A stretch of 49,529 bases of DNA from an uncultured Muribaculaceae bacterium (GTDB lineage: Bacteria > Bacteroidota > Bacteroidia > Bacteroidales > Muribaculaceae): assembly GCA_947174275.1 (NCBI GenBank), contig CAMWIJ010000015.1, forward strand, positions 1 through 49,529, in the 5' to 3' direction. Positions 8,145 to 16,407 of this stretch are shown here, one piece after another (within the stretch, counting starts at the first letter, position 1; every line of letters begins with the position of its first letter). The notes beneath the pieces were generated by a model. The model was not told the DNA's origin, did not search any database, and worked only from the letters and a program-made list of their open reading frames with translations. The translations under genes and the position numbers were made by a program.

Positions 8145-9119
8145 TTACAGATAATAGCAGGCGGAATACAACAGCAGATACACCGCCAGGATTGAAAGTA
8201 TCACCCACACGCCTCCGCGCGGCTTCCTTATCGAGAAGTAATGAGCCATCTGATAGGCCGACGTCAGGCAGAGTATGGGGAAATATACCGAAAGATTGAC
8301 ATAATCGACAATCGAAAACAGCATTGTCGACAGCAGAAGAAGCGTCAGAAATCCGTTATAGGCACGGAATTTGGCGTTATAGCTCAGGATTTTCATCAGA
8401 TTGGCGCACATGGCAGCGAAACCGAGCACCATCGTGATGCCAACGGCCGAGAACACCGTTATCATGTCGGGCAGCGACAGATGCGCAAGCGTACTCGTGA
8501 AATGCGGCCAGCCGATATCTTCAAAATCCATCACTCCGAACCCGTAGAGTATCCACACCGGGCAGAGCAGACCGATAACCATAGCAAGCACCGACCGCAG
8601 ATTGAGTATCCTCATCTGCGCCAGCCCGGGTATAACGACCGGAATATAGAACATGAACGCATATTGCACGAGCGATGCCAGCGACAGGATAAAAAACACC
8701 AGAAACACACGCCTGTTGGCCGAACTGTCGCCGTAGCAGCTGAACATAAGAGCCGTGACGCCAAGCAGCACGACACACATCAGCGTGCCGCCGTAAAACT
8801 GCCCCGCGGCCAGCGGAAGCGACGCCAGCATCACGAAATAGAGCGACGGCGTCAGCGCCGACGGCGCTCTCATGAAGTTGTAGACCTTGTTGAGCGAGAT
8901 AAACGATACCGCCGTAAGCGCCATCAGCGCCATGCTGACGACAAGCGACAGCACTCCCTGAGGCAGCCAGCGGTTGGGCGACGGAAACACCGTGCCGCGG
9001 CTGCCGGTTATCTCGTCGACATGTCCGCAGCGAAATGCCATATATGTCATGACGGCCGCAAAGACAAACATCAACGCGGTGAAATTACGCGAATGCAGAT
9101 AACGGTTCAGACGGTTCAT
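8145..9119 (-). CDS. Polytopic membrane protein, function unknown
   Basis: A 324-residue protein with about nine hydrophobic helices and short loops, and no recognisable catalytic motif. The N-terminus (MNRLNRYLHSRNFTALMFVF) is positive-inside. Similar small-loop integral membrane proteins of unknown function are common in Bacteroidales. It lies 30 bp after purD and 4 bp before pdxB, so it is probably in the same transcript, which gives no direct clue to its role. Confidence 0.75.
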   Translation of the reverse strand: MNRLNRYLHSRNFTALMFVFAAVMTYMAFRCGHVDEITGSRGTVFPSPNRWLPQGVLSLVVSMALMALTAVSFISLNKVYNFMRAPSALTPSLYFVMLASLPLAAGQFYGGTLMCVVLLGVTALMFSCYGDSSANRRVFLVFFILSLASLVQYAFMFYIPVVIPGLAQMRILNLRSVLAMVIGLLCPVWILYGFGVMDFEDIGWPHFTSTLAHLSLPDMITVFSAVGITMVLGFAAMCANLMKILSYNAKFRAYNGFLTLLLLSTMLFSIVDYVNLSVYFPILCLTSAYQMAHYFSIRKPRGGVWVILSILAVYLLLYSACYYL

Positions 9120-9149
9120 GCCGGAATATGTATGGAGCGACGGCTCCCG

Positions 9150-10433
9150 TTATTTTTCTGACTCGAGACGAAGCAGGTCCTGACCGATGTCACGGCGCAG
9201 GTTCTTGCCGTCGAATTTCACTTTGTCGGCCGAGCGGTAGCTCTTTGCAAGCGCCTCGGCCACACTGTCGCCCATCGAGCTGACAGAGATGACACGGCCG
9301 CCCGAAGTGACGAGCTGTCCGTTGTCGTCGACCTTGGTGCCGGCATGGAAGAGTATGCTTTCATCCACCTGACCGTCGACTGTTATCTCCTTGCCCTTGG
9401 CATAGCTGCCGGGATAACCGCCCGACACAAGCATCACAGTGACGGCGGCACGCTCGTTGATTGCAAGGGGCAGATTGCCTAAATTGCCTTCGGCCGCAGC
9501 CTTGAGAAGCTCGGGAAGGTCAGAGTCGACGCGCAGCATGACGGCCTCTGTCTCGGGGTCGCCCATACGCACGTTATATTCTATCACCATAGGCTCGCCG
9601 CCCACGCTTATCAGACCCAGGAATATGAAACCGCGATACACGATGCCGTCCTTGCGCAGACCGTCGATTGTCGGGCGTATGATGCGGCTGTCGACCTTGG
9701 CCATGAATTCGTCGTCGGCAAACACCACGGGGCTCACAGCGCCCATACCGCCGGTGTTGAGTCCGGTGTCACCCTCGCCGATGCGCTTATAGTCTTTGGC
9801 TACGGGGAGCACACGGTAACCGCCGTTGCCGTCGGTCAGCACGAACACCGAGCATTCGATACCCGACAGAAATTCCTCTATCACCACCGTTGCCGACGAC
9901 TTGCCGAACATGCCGCCGAGCATCTCGGCGAGAGCGGCCTTTGCCTCATCGAGAGAGTCGATTATGAGCACACCTTTGCCGGCGGCAAGACCGTCGGCCT
10001 TGAGCACGTAGGGAGCCTGAAGCGACTCGAGGAAGCGGTAGCCGTCATCGATTGTGTCGGCGGTAAAGCTCTGATAGCGCGCGGTGGGGATGCCGTGGCG
10101 CGACATGAAAGCCTTTGCGAAGTCCTTGCTGCCTTCAAGCGCGGCGCCTGCCTTCGACGGGCCTGCCACAAGAACGCCGCATGATGCGAAACGGTCGTAG
10201 ATACCTGCGACGAGCGGATCTTCGTTGCCGGGCACAATCATATCGATACCGTTGTCGGCCACAAAACGCTCGATGGCGTCAAAATCAAGCGGCGAGAGCG
10301 CCACATTGGTTCCATACTGCGCTGTTCCGCCGTTGCCGGGAGCGATATACAGTTTGTCGACGAGAGGACTTTGCGACATTTTCCATGCCAGAGCCGATTC
10401 GCGGCCTCCGGAGCCAAGAAGAAGGATGTTCAT
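9150..10433 (-). CDS. purD: Phosphoribosylamine--glycine ligase
   Basis: PurD joins glycine to phosphoribosylamine with ATP, the second step of purine synthesis. The 427-residue product has the ATP-grasp architecture: GSGGRESALAWK at residues 7-18, PGNGGTAQ, the ATP-binding VLKADGLAAGKGVLI near 140-155, GLNTGGMGAVSP and the metal-binding RMGDPETEAVMLR near 290. Length is standard. It sits between the RNA methyltransferase gene and a membrane-protein gene on the same strand. An AT-rich repeat and a hairpin occupy the 56 bp upstream, so it may have its own start or modulated read-through. Confidence 0.97.
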   Translation of the reverse strand: MNILLLGSGGRESALAWKMSQSPLVDKLYIAPGNGGTAQYGTNVALSPLDFDAIERFVADNGIDMIVPGNEDPLVAGIYDRFASCGVLVAGPSKAGAALEGSKDFAKAFMSRHGIPTARYQSFTADTIDDGYRFLESLQAPYVLKADGLAAGKGVLIIDSLDEAKAALAEMLGGMFGKSSATVVIEEFLSGIECSVFVLTDGNGGYRVLPVAKDYKRIGEGDTGLNTGGMGAVSPVVFADDEFMAKVDSRIIRPTIDGLRKDGIVYRGFIFLGLISVGGEPMVIEYNVRMGDPETEAVMLRVDSDLPELLKAAAEGNLGNLPLAINERAAVTVMLVSGGYPGSYAKGKEITVDGQVDESILFHAGTKVDDNGQLVTSGGRVISVSSMGDSVAEALAKSYRSADKVKFDGKNLRRDIGQDLLRLESEK

Positions 10434-10448
10434 TATATATGATGATTG

Positions 10449-10493
10449 TAATTGTGAATTATGAATTGAGTTATCGCGTAAGCGCTTGCTTAC
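10449..10493. repeat. AT-rich dispersed repeat plus hairpin
   Basis: TAATTGTGAATTATGAATTG (10449-10468) is identical over 20 bp to 31927-31946 in the sufB-sufC gap. A hairpin follows, with GTAAGC (10478-10483) pairing to GCTTAC (10488-10493) and reaching into the last codons of the methyltransferase gene. Confidence 0.65.
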
Positions 10494-12088
10494 GAATTCT
10501 TGTTGCGCGGGCGCATCTTCACACCCGGCTTCGCAAGCGACGGCTGACGTCCGGTGATGCTTCTGAGAGCAGCCTCGTTGCGGCGCACTGCCAGCGGATT
10601 TTCGCTCTCTGCGGGAGTTTCCCGACGGTCATCGTCAAAACGGCGCCGGCCGAAATCGCGGCCGCGGCGGTCATCGCCACGGAAACGGTCGCCGCGCTCG
10701 CTCTCACGGTTATATCTGTCACGGCGGTTGAAACCTCCGCCACGTGATGCATAACGCTCCTCGAGCTTGTTGCGGGGAGAGGCGTAGCGGGCTTCGTCGC
10801 CTTCGTCGTTGGCGGCTCTGCGGCGGCGGTCGTCATTAAACTTGCGTGTCATCTTGCGGTCGCCGCGGTCACGGTCGCCTCGGTCGGCGCGTGCGCCGGG
10901 CTGCGACTCGCCGTGGTGTATCTTGCCGCCCGCTTTGCGGAATGACTTGTAGTCGCCCTCGAATATCTCATACTCGCGCAGCTCGCATTCGAGCGCGCCG
11001 TTGAGTATCGGCATTTTGGTCGAGGCCGACAGATGTATCATGTCGAAATATTCCTTGCGATATCCGATAATCCATGCATGGTAGCCCTTGAATACATTTT
11101 TGAGCTTGTTGCCGATAAGTTCGTAGAGCCCTTCCATATCATCGGCCGAAATACGTTCGCCGTAAGGAGGATTGGTGATGAGCACGCCGTTGGCCGGAGC
11201 CGAAGTCCACTGCGACAGCGGCTTGACCTGAATGTCGACATAGCGGGCCACGCCTGCGCTCTTGATGTTGCGCGTGGCGATATCTACGGCTTTGGGCGAT
11301 ATGTCGGCGCCATAGATTTTATGACGGAACTCGCGCTCGCCGGAGTCGTCGTTATAGATCGAGTCGAAAAGGTCGGCGTCGAAGTTTTTCCAGTTTTCAA
11401 ACGCGAAGCTCTTGCGGTAGATGCCGGGATTGATGTTGGCGGCAATCAGAGCGGCCTCGACGAGAAATGTGCCCGAACCGCACATCGGGTCGACCAGCGG
11501 ACATTCGCCACGCCATCCCGAACGGAGTATTATGCCGGCGGCAAGCACTTCGTTGATAGGGGCTTCGGTCTGCGCCACGCGGTAGCCGCGCTTGTGGAGC
11601 GATTCGCCCGAGGAGTCGAGCGAAAGGGTGACACGGTCGCCGGCGATGTGCACGTTGATCATCACGTCGGCATCCTGCAGACGCACTCCGGGACGCTTGT
11701 CGTTGCCGTAGCGGTCGCGGAACCAGTCGACAATTGCATCTTTCACCCTGTAGGTAACAAACTGCGAGTGGGTAAACTCATCGCTGAACGCGACAGTGTC
11801 GATCGAGAAAGTCTTGTCAATCGAAAGCACCGAACTCCAGTCAAACTCCTTTACAGAGTCGTAGAGCGAGTCGGTGTCGGTCGCAACGAATTTATATATC
11901 GGTTTAAGTATGCGCAACGCCGTGCGGCAGCACAGATTGGCTTTGTAAAGCATAGCGAGGTCGCCCTCGAAAGCCACCATACGGCGGCCGGGCATCACAT
12001 TTGCGGCGCCCAGACCACGCAATTCCTCGGCAAGCACCTCTTCCAGTCCCTGGAAGGTCTTGGCCACCATTTCAAAAGTCTCGTTCAT
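10490..12088 (-). CDS. THUMP-domain class I SAM-dependent RNA methyltransferase with RGD-rich tail
   Basis: A 532-residue protein. Residues 1-160 form the ferredoxin-like/THUMP RNA-binding region (TFQGLEEVLAEEL near the start). Residues 165-385 form the UPF0020 methyltransferase domain, with DPMCGSGTFLVEAALIAANI as the SAM-binding motif and ITNPPYGERI as the catalytic NPPY loop. This matches the N-terminal half of RlmL and YpsC-type enzymes that methylate 23S rRNA guanine; the exact target is inference. The last 140 residues are low complexity and very rich in Arg, Asp and Gly, with repeated RGD/RDRG units. It is 3 bp downstream of cysE. Confidence 0.9.
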   Translation of the reverse strand: MNETFEMVAKTFQGLEEVLAEELRGLGAANVMPGRRMVAFEGDLAMLYKANLCCRTALRILKPIYKFVATDTDSLYDSVKEFDWSSVLSIDKTFSIDTVAFSDEFTHSQFVTYRVKDAIVDWFRDRYGNDKRPGVRLQDADVMINVHIAGDRVTLSLDSSGESLHKRGYRVAQTEAPINEVLAAGIILRSGWRGECPLVDPMCGSGTFLVEAALIAANINPGIYRKSFAFENWKNFDADLFDSIYNDDSGEREFRHKIYGADISPKAVDIATRNIKSAGVARYVDIQVKPLSQWTSAPANGVLITNPPYGERISADDMEGLYELIGNKLKNVFKGYHAWIIGYRKEYFDMIHLSASTKMPILNGALECELREYEIFEGDYKSFRKAGGKIHHGESQPGARADRGDRDRGDRKMTRKFNDDRRRRAANDEGDEARYASPRNKLEERYASRGGGFNRRDRYNRESERGDRFRGDDRRGRDFGRRRFDDDRRETPAESENPLAVRRNEAALRSITGRQPSLAKPGVKMRPRNKNS

Positions 12089-12091
12089 CTG

Positions 12092-13006
12092 TTATCGTGA
12101 AAGATTGTTGTTAAGTCTAATTGTATTGTCGGCACGCGCCTGAAGCACGATGCTGCCCGGCTCCACATCGTCGGCCACCCAGATGTTGCCACCGATCACG
12201 GAGTCGGAGCCGACTGTGATGCGCCCCAATATTGTCGAGTTGGCATAAATCACCACATTGTCGCCAATGATGGGGTGGCGTGCGAGCCCCTTGACAGGAT
12301 TTCCGCCCTCGTCGGTGGGGAAACTGCGCGCTCCCAGTGTGACACCCTGATAGAGCTTCACGTTATCGCCGATAATGGCAGTCTCGCCGATCACCACGCC
12401 TGTGCCGTGGTCAATCATGAATGACTTGCCGATAGTGGCTCCGGGGTGTATGTCGATGCCGGTCTCGCGGTGGGCACGCTCGCATATCATGCGCGGCAGC
12501 ACCGGCACGCCGAGACGGTAGAGCATGTTGGCCACACGGTAGTTGGTTATGGCTCTGATAGCGGGATAACTGCAGATAACCTCGTCGACCGACACTGCCG
12601 CCGGATCACCCAGATATATGGCGCGGGCATCGAAGGCGAGAGCCTCGCGCACAAGCGGAAGCCCGGCGATAAATTCCTCTGTCACAGCTTCGCAGCGGGC
12701 GTCGTCAGTCACTTCGCCGCGCTGACGGTCGAGCATGGCGAATGCGGCGCGCACCTGCTCCGACAACAATTGACCGAGACGGTCCACTGTCGTACCGAGC
12801 CAATACAGTGGATTTTGACGTTGGGTGATGTGATGGCCGAAATGGCCGGGGAATATGATAGTGCGCACAAGGTCAATTATCTCATCGACAGCAATCTGCG
12901 AAGGAAGTGCCACATCCTCGCCTGCATTCACGCCAACCTGCCGCAGCGACTCGACGGCAAGCAGCCGGTCGACCGTATCGCTTATTATCTGTCGATATTT
13001 ATCCAT
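12092..13006 (-). CDS. cysE: Serine O-acetyltransferase
   Basis: This enzyme makes O-acetylserine from serine and acetyl-CoA, the first step of cysteine synthesis. The 304-residue product has a long helical N-terminal domain (1-165) and a C-terminal left-handed beta-helix of hexapeptide repeats (IDIHPGATIG, MIDHGTGVVIGETAIIGDNVKLYQGVTLG, IIGDNVVIYANSTILG). The catalytic His lies in the DHGTGVVIGE loop. An earlier in-frame ATG at 13030 would add eight basic residues; I prefer ATG 13006 because MDKYRQIISD begins the first helix. It is the first gene of the minus-strand run to pdxB. Confidence 0.93.
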   Translation of the reverse strand: MDKYRQIISDTVDRLLAVESLRQVGVNAGEDVALPSQIAVDEIIDLVRTIIFPGHFGHHITQRQNPLYWLGTTVDRLGQLLSEQVRAAFAMLDRQRGEVTDDARCEAVTEEFIAGLPLVREALAFDARAIYLGDPAAVSVDEVICSYPAIRAITNYRVANMLYRLGVPVLPRMICERAHRETGIDIHPGATIGKSFMIDHGTGVVIGETAIIGDNVKLYQGVTLGARSFPTDEGGNPVKGLARHPIIGDNVVIYANSTILGRITVGSDSVIGGNIWVADDVEPGSIVLQARADNTIRLNNNLSR

Positions 13007-13131
13007 AATTTTCCGTTTATGACGCGCCACTTGCGCTATCAGTCAGCAAAGTTAATAATTTTCATTGAAACCGCCTAACTTCAACACCCCCGATTTTCAC
13101 AATGACGCAGCGAAAACCGACAACAAAAAGA

Positions 13132-13268
13132 GGGTGTTGCATAACCTAATGTTGTAGGGACGCACGGCTCGTGCGTCCGTGCCTGACACTTGATAATCAG
13201 CATGTTGCGGACGCACGAGCCGTGCGTCCCTACATGCCGGTATCATTTTTCAGAGTTATGCAACACCC
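13132..13268. repeat. REPIN-like nested inverted repeat, family A copy 1
   Basis: Inner arms of 26 bp (13154-13179 and 13208-13233) are exact reverse complements. Each arm is itself a hairpin: head GTAG, stem GGACGCACG, loop GCT (or AGC), stem CGTGCGTCC. Outer arms GGGTGTTGCATAAC (13132-13145) and GTTATGCAACACCC (13255-13268) enclose them. The spacer contains TTGATAATCAG. This accounts for about half of the 266-bp gap between cysE and the first amylase gene; the rest shows nothing obvious. Confidence 0.9.
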
Positions 13269-13296
13269 GCCTGCCGTTATCTTATTATAGTGTAGA

Positions 13297-16212
13297 TTAT
13301 CTCACAACCTCTTTTGTCACTTTGTTGCCGCGAACCACTATGTAGAGGCCTGCCGACGGGTTGTCGACACGCATGCCCTGCATGTTGTAGTATACAGCCT
13401 CTGCATCTTCATCCGTATCTATCATATCCACAGATGTAACTATCGGAGTCAGCGACACTTTCATATTGCGCAGGTCGGCGACCACTTTGTAATTGCCGAC
13501 CGGTGTTTTCCAGGCGTATGCTTTTTGGGCGTTGATGTCGCCATGAAACATCTTTACATCGGCTTCGCTGTCGAGTATGGCATTATCTTCCGTCGCCCCG
13601 AAACGGTGGTGAGTGTTGACGGCATCCCACGAATTGTGGCGGGCGGTCACAAATGAGAGATATGACGCATTTTCATTGCCGGCATCGGGCAATGCCACTT
13701 TGTTCCAGGTATATATACCACGGTCGGTATGGTCGGGAGCCAGAGAGGTTTCGGGATTCCAACCGTTGAGATTGCCTATGAGGTAGAGCTCGCTGGGGTA
13801 GTCGGCGTTTTCGTCGCCTATTCTTGTGGCCGAAATAGTCATGTTTCGGAAATCGGCAATGATGCGATAGTCGCCTGCGGGGACACGCCATGGCATTGAG
13901 TTCCAGGCATCATCACCACCGGCAAAGAATCTGATTGACGGCGCAACCTTGGTGTCGGCATCCTGATATGTGGCTCCGTAGCGATCAAAACAGTTGACAA
14001 TGTCCCACGTGTCGCCGTTTTTAGTGACGAACGAGAAGTAGGCGGCGGTGTCGCCGTCGGAGGCAGGCAGGCTGATACGTTCCCAAAGGTAGACTCCGTT
14101 TTTATGCTGGTCGGGGGCTACGGATGTCGATGTGTTCCAGCCGTTGAAACTGCCTGTCATATAGAGTGAATAGGGGTAGTTGTTTGCGCCGGGGGCTGTT
14201 TTTGTCACTTTCAACTTCATTTCTCGAAGATTGGCCTCAATGGTGTAGACACCGGCATCGGCCTTCCATGAGTAAGCCGACGCGGCGTCGACTCCACCTT
14301 GGAAATAGCGTATATAGGCCTCTTGGCGTATCTCGTTGTCTTTGGTCGGAGCTCCATAACGGTCACTATAGTTGACCGTGTCCCACGCGCCGTCGCGTAT
14401 GGTGGTAAACGAGAAGAATGACCCGGTGTCGCCTTTGGCAGCCGGAAGCTCTACGTCATACCAGATGTAGACACCATCTTCGCCATGTTGTCCGGCTACA
14501 GCTGTGGTCGGATCCCAATTGTTGAAGCCGCCCATGAGATATAGTTCAGACGGGTAGCCGTAGGGTGCGCCGTCTATTGTCGACAGTTTAATCAGGGTGA
14601 GGGTGAGATTGGGTATATCGGCGATGACACGGTACACGCCGGCATCGGCCTTCCATGCGTTTGACTCCCATGCCTCGTTGCCTCCGACAAATCGTTTGAG
14701 CGGAGCCGTTTCTCCCACTTCATAATCGGCCGCCGTCGCGCCGAAGCGGTCTGAGCCGTTGACTATATTCCAGTCTGCATCGCGGGTGGTCAGGAACGAG
14801 AAGTATGTGCTGATGTCGTTGTCGGCGGCGTTCATCCACACATTGTCCCAGATAAACACGCCGTTGTCGCTGCGGGATGGCACATAGGCGGTGGCGGAGT
14901 TCCAACCGTTGAAGTTACCCACGAGGTAGAGCTCGGAGGTCGGCGCGTCATACTTGGCCCATACGCAGTAATCGATGCCTGAAGTGACAATGTCGCTGTC
15001 GGCGTAACCTTCGGGCGACGCCGATGCCGATCCGACCCTTATCACGAGTTTGCCTCGCTTGCCGGTCACTTCCGCCATGTAGCAGTCGGTGGACGATTGC
15101 AACACTTTGACTTTTGAGGTATTATTGACACCTACCGAGTTGCGTACGTCGATAAGGCGTTTAATTTCATCTTTATATTCAGTCCAATGGGAATAGAATA
15201 CGCACGGCGTACCGGGCGAGCAGAGCATGTAGGCGTTTGCGGCCGGGATGTTGCCGTGGAAATTTGTCTCTTCACGGGCCGTATCGTGGTTGTCGAGAAA
15301 TGTCACGGCAAACTGCGAATATCCGTAGTGTATCATGCCTGCGGGCTGGTCTTCAACGCCGTTGGCTTTCCACACAAGCTTGGTCATGTCGTTGGAGTGG
15401 AACGCTTCGTTGGCTTTGAATTTGAACGGGAAGTCGAATGCTGCCGACTCACGGCCGGTAGCCTCAATCCACGCCGCTATGACATCGTAGCTGTCTGTCC
15501 AGTTTTCAGCTACTGAGAATTGTGGCTGTGAATATTGGTTGTAAATCTTGATATATTCACCGCCGTAACCCATGGCATAGTCATACCGGAAGCCCGTGTA
15601 TCCCATATCCTCGATGAGAAATTTGCAATAGTTCTTACAATTGTTCTGCACATTGGCGTTGGTGTGGTCGAGGTCACACATGCCGGGCCAGTTAAGGCCT
15701 GTGTCGTCGGCACCCCACGAGTGTGGCTGGTTGGGGTCGGAGTTAATCTCATCGTTGCCAGTTATGCCTTCAAGGCCGATTTGCCATGTCTGTCCGTCCC
15801 ACTCTTCGGCGGGAAAGTCGGTCTTGCCTGTGACACCCATACGATGGTTGATAACCACGTCCTCGATAATGCCGGTGCCCTTGGACTTGAATGTTTTTAT
15901 CATAGACCGCAGTTCATCTTCCGAGCCGAACGCCGAGTTATGGTTTGAGAACCAGTACACGGGGTCATAGCCCATGCCTGGATAATAGTCCGATTTTGCT
16001 GAATTTGGCACCCATATCAGTTTAAAATAACGGCTTAGTTCGTCAGAATTTGCTTCGAGCTTGCTCCATGATGTCTCGTTGAAACTGTCCCAGTAAAAGC
16101 CTTGGAGCATTACCCCTTCATAGTCGGCCGGCCATCCTGTGGCCTGAGACTCAAACGATACAAGTCCGGCAGCGACCGCCGCCGCAAGCATAGCTTTCTT
16201 GTAAAATTTCAT
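13297..16212 (-). CDS. Secreted GH13 alpha-amylase with four C-terminal modules and T9SS tag
   Basis: A 971-residue starch-degrading enzyme. Signal peptide 1-24, then a GH13 barrel (about 27-415) with DVVINH (118-123), nucleophile Asp211 in GFRYD, acid/base Glu236 in SVAEN, and FLDNHD with Asp310. Four tandem modules of about 120 residues follow (about 426-543, 554-672, 681-797, 806-924). Each starts with a pattern like SELYLxGNxNGW and ends with a KxxxGxYxVxADxxNMxxS/T strand, probably carbohydrate-binding beta sandwiches. The last 44 residues (YYNMQGMRV...GLYIVVRGNKV) look like a type A T9SS sorting domain. The Lys usually two residues after the nucleophile region (KG in the paralogue) is Met here. 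The paralogue lies 195 bp upstream. Confidence 0.92.
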   Translation of the reverse strand: MKFYKKAMLAAAVAAGLVSFESQATGWPADYEGVMLQGFYWDSFNETSWSKLEANSDELSRYFKLIWVPNSAKSDYYPGMGYDPVYWFSNHNSAFGSEDELRSMIKTFKSKGTGIIEDVVINHRMGVTGKTDFPAEEWDGQTWQIGLEGITGNDEINSDPNQPHSWGADDTGLNWPGMCDLDHTNANVQNNCKNYCKFLIEDMGYTGFRYDYAMGYGGEYIKIYNQYSQPQFSVAENWTDSYDVIAAWIEATGRESAAFDFPFKFKANEAFHSNDMTKLVWKANGVEDQPAGMIHYGYSQFAVTFLDNHDTAREETNFHGNIPAANAYMLCSPGTPCVFYSHWTEYKDEIKRLIDVRNSVGVNNTSKVKVLQSSTDCYMAEVTGKRGKLVIRVGSASASPEGYADSDIVTSGIDYCVWAKYDAPTSELYLVGNFNGWNSATAYVPSRSDNGVFIWDNVWMNAADNDISTYFSFLTTRDADWNIVNGSDRFGATAADYEVGETAPLKRFVGGNEAWESNAWKADAGVYRVIADIPNLTLTLIKLSTIDGAPYGYPSELYLMGGFNNWDPTTAVAGQHGEDGVYIWYDVELPAAKGDTGSFFSFTTIRDGAWDTVNYSDRYGAPTKDNEIRQEAYIRYFQGGVDAASAYSWKADAGVYTIEANLREMKLKVTKTAPGANNYPYSLYMTGSFNGWNTSTSVAPDQHKNGVYLWERISLPASDGDTAAYFSFVTKNGDTWDIVNCFDRYGATYQDADTKVAPSIRFFAGGDDAWNSMPWRVPAGDYRIIADFRNMTISATRIGDENADYPSELYLIGNLNGWNPETSLAPDHTDRGIYTWNKVALPDAGNENASYLSFVTARHNSWDAVNTHHRFGATEDNAILDSEADVKMFHGDINAQKAYAWKTPVGNYKVVADLRNMKVSLTPIVTSVDMIDTDEDAEAVYYNMQGMRVDNPSAGLYIVVRGNKVTKEVVR

Positions 16213-16267
16213 AGTGATTTAATGGTTGTCATAAAATTAGTAGTACGATGTCTGATATTGCATTATG

Positions 16268-16298
16268 CAAATATATGCACTTTTCGTCGAATAAACAA
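16268..16298 (-). promoter_or_regulatory. Bacteroidetes promoter for amylase 1
   Basis: On the minus strand a TTG -33 element (CAA at 16296-16298) and a TATATTTG -7 box (16268-16275) are spaced exactly 20 bp apart, 56 bp before the start codon. This gives amylase 1 its own promoter. Confidence 0.7.
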
Positions 16299-16354
16299 CT
16301 GTCCCCCGCAATATCTGTTATATAATACTTTAATCAACATATACATCCAAAGCA

Positions 16355-16384
16355 AAGGCGGCCGGAACTGCTCCCGGCCGCCTT
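16355..16384 (-). terminator. Terminator of amylase 2
   Basis: AAGGCGGCCGG (16355-16365) pairs perfectly with CCGGCCGCCTT (16374-16384). On the minus strand it is followed by TTTGCTTTGG, a weak T-tract. It lies just after the stop of the upstream amylase gene and before the promoter of the next. Confidence 0.7.
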
Positions 16385-16407
16385 GTTGAAAAGTTATGGT
16401 ATGATGT

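Noticed and set aside
11033..12100. 355-residue plus-strand open frame
   Set aside because: Antisense to the RNA methyltransferase gene with conserved SAM and NPPY motifs; no recognisable motifs of its own.
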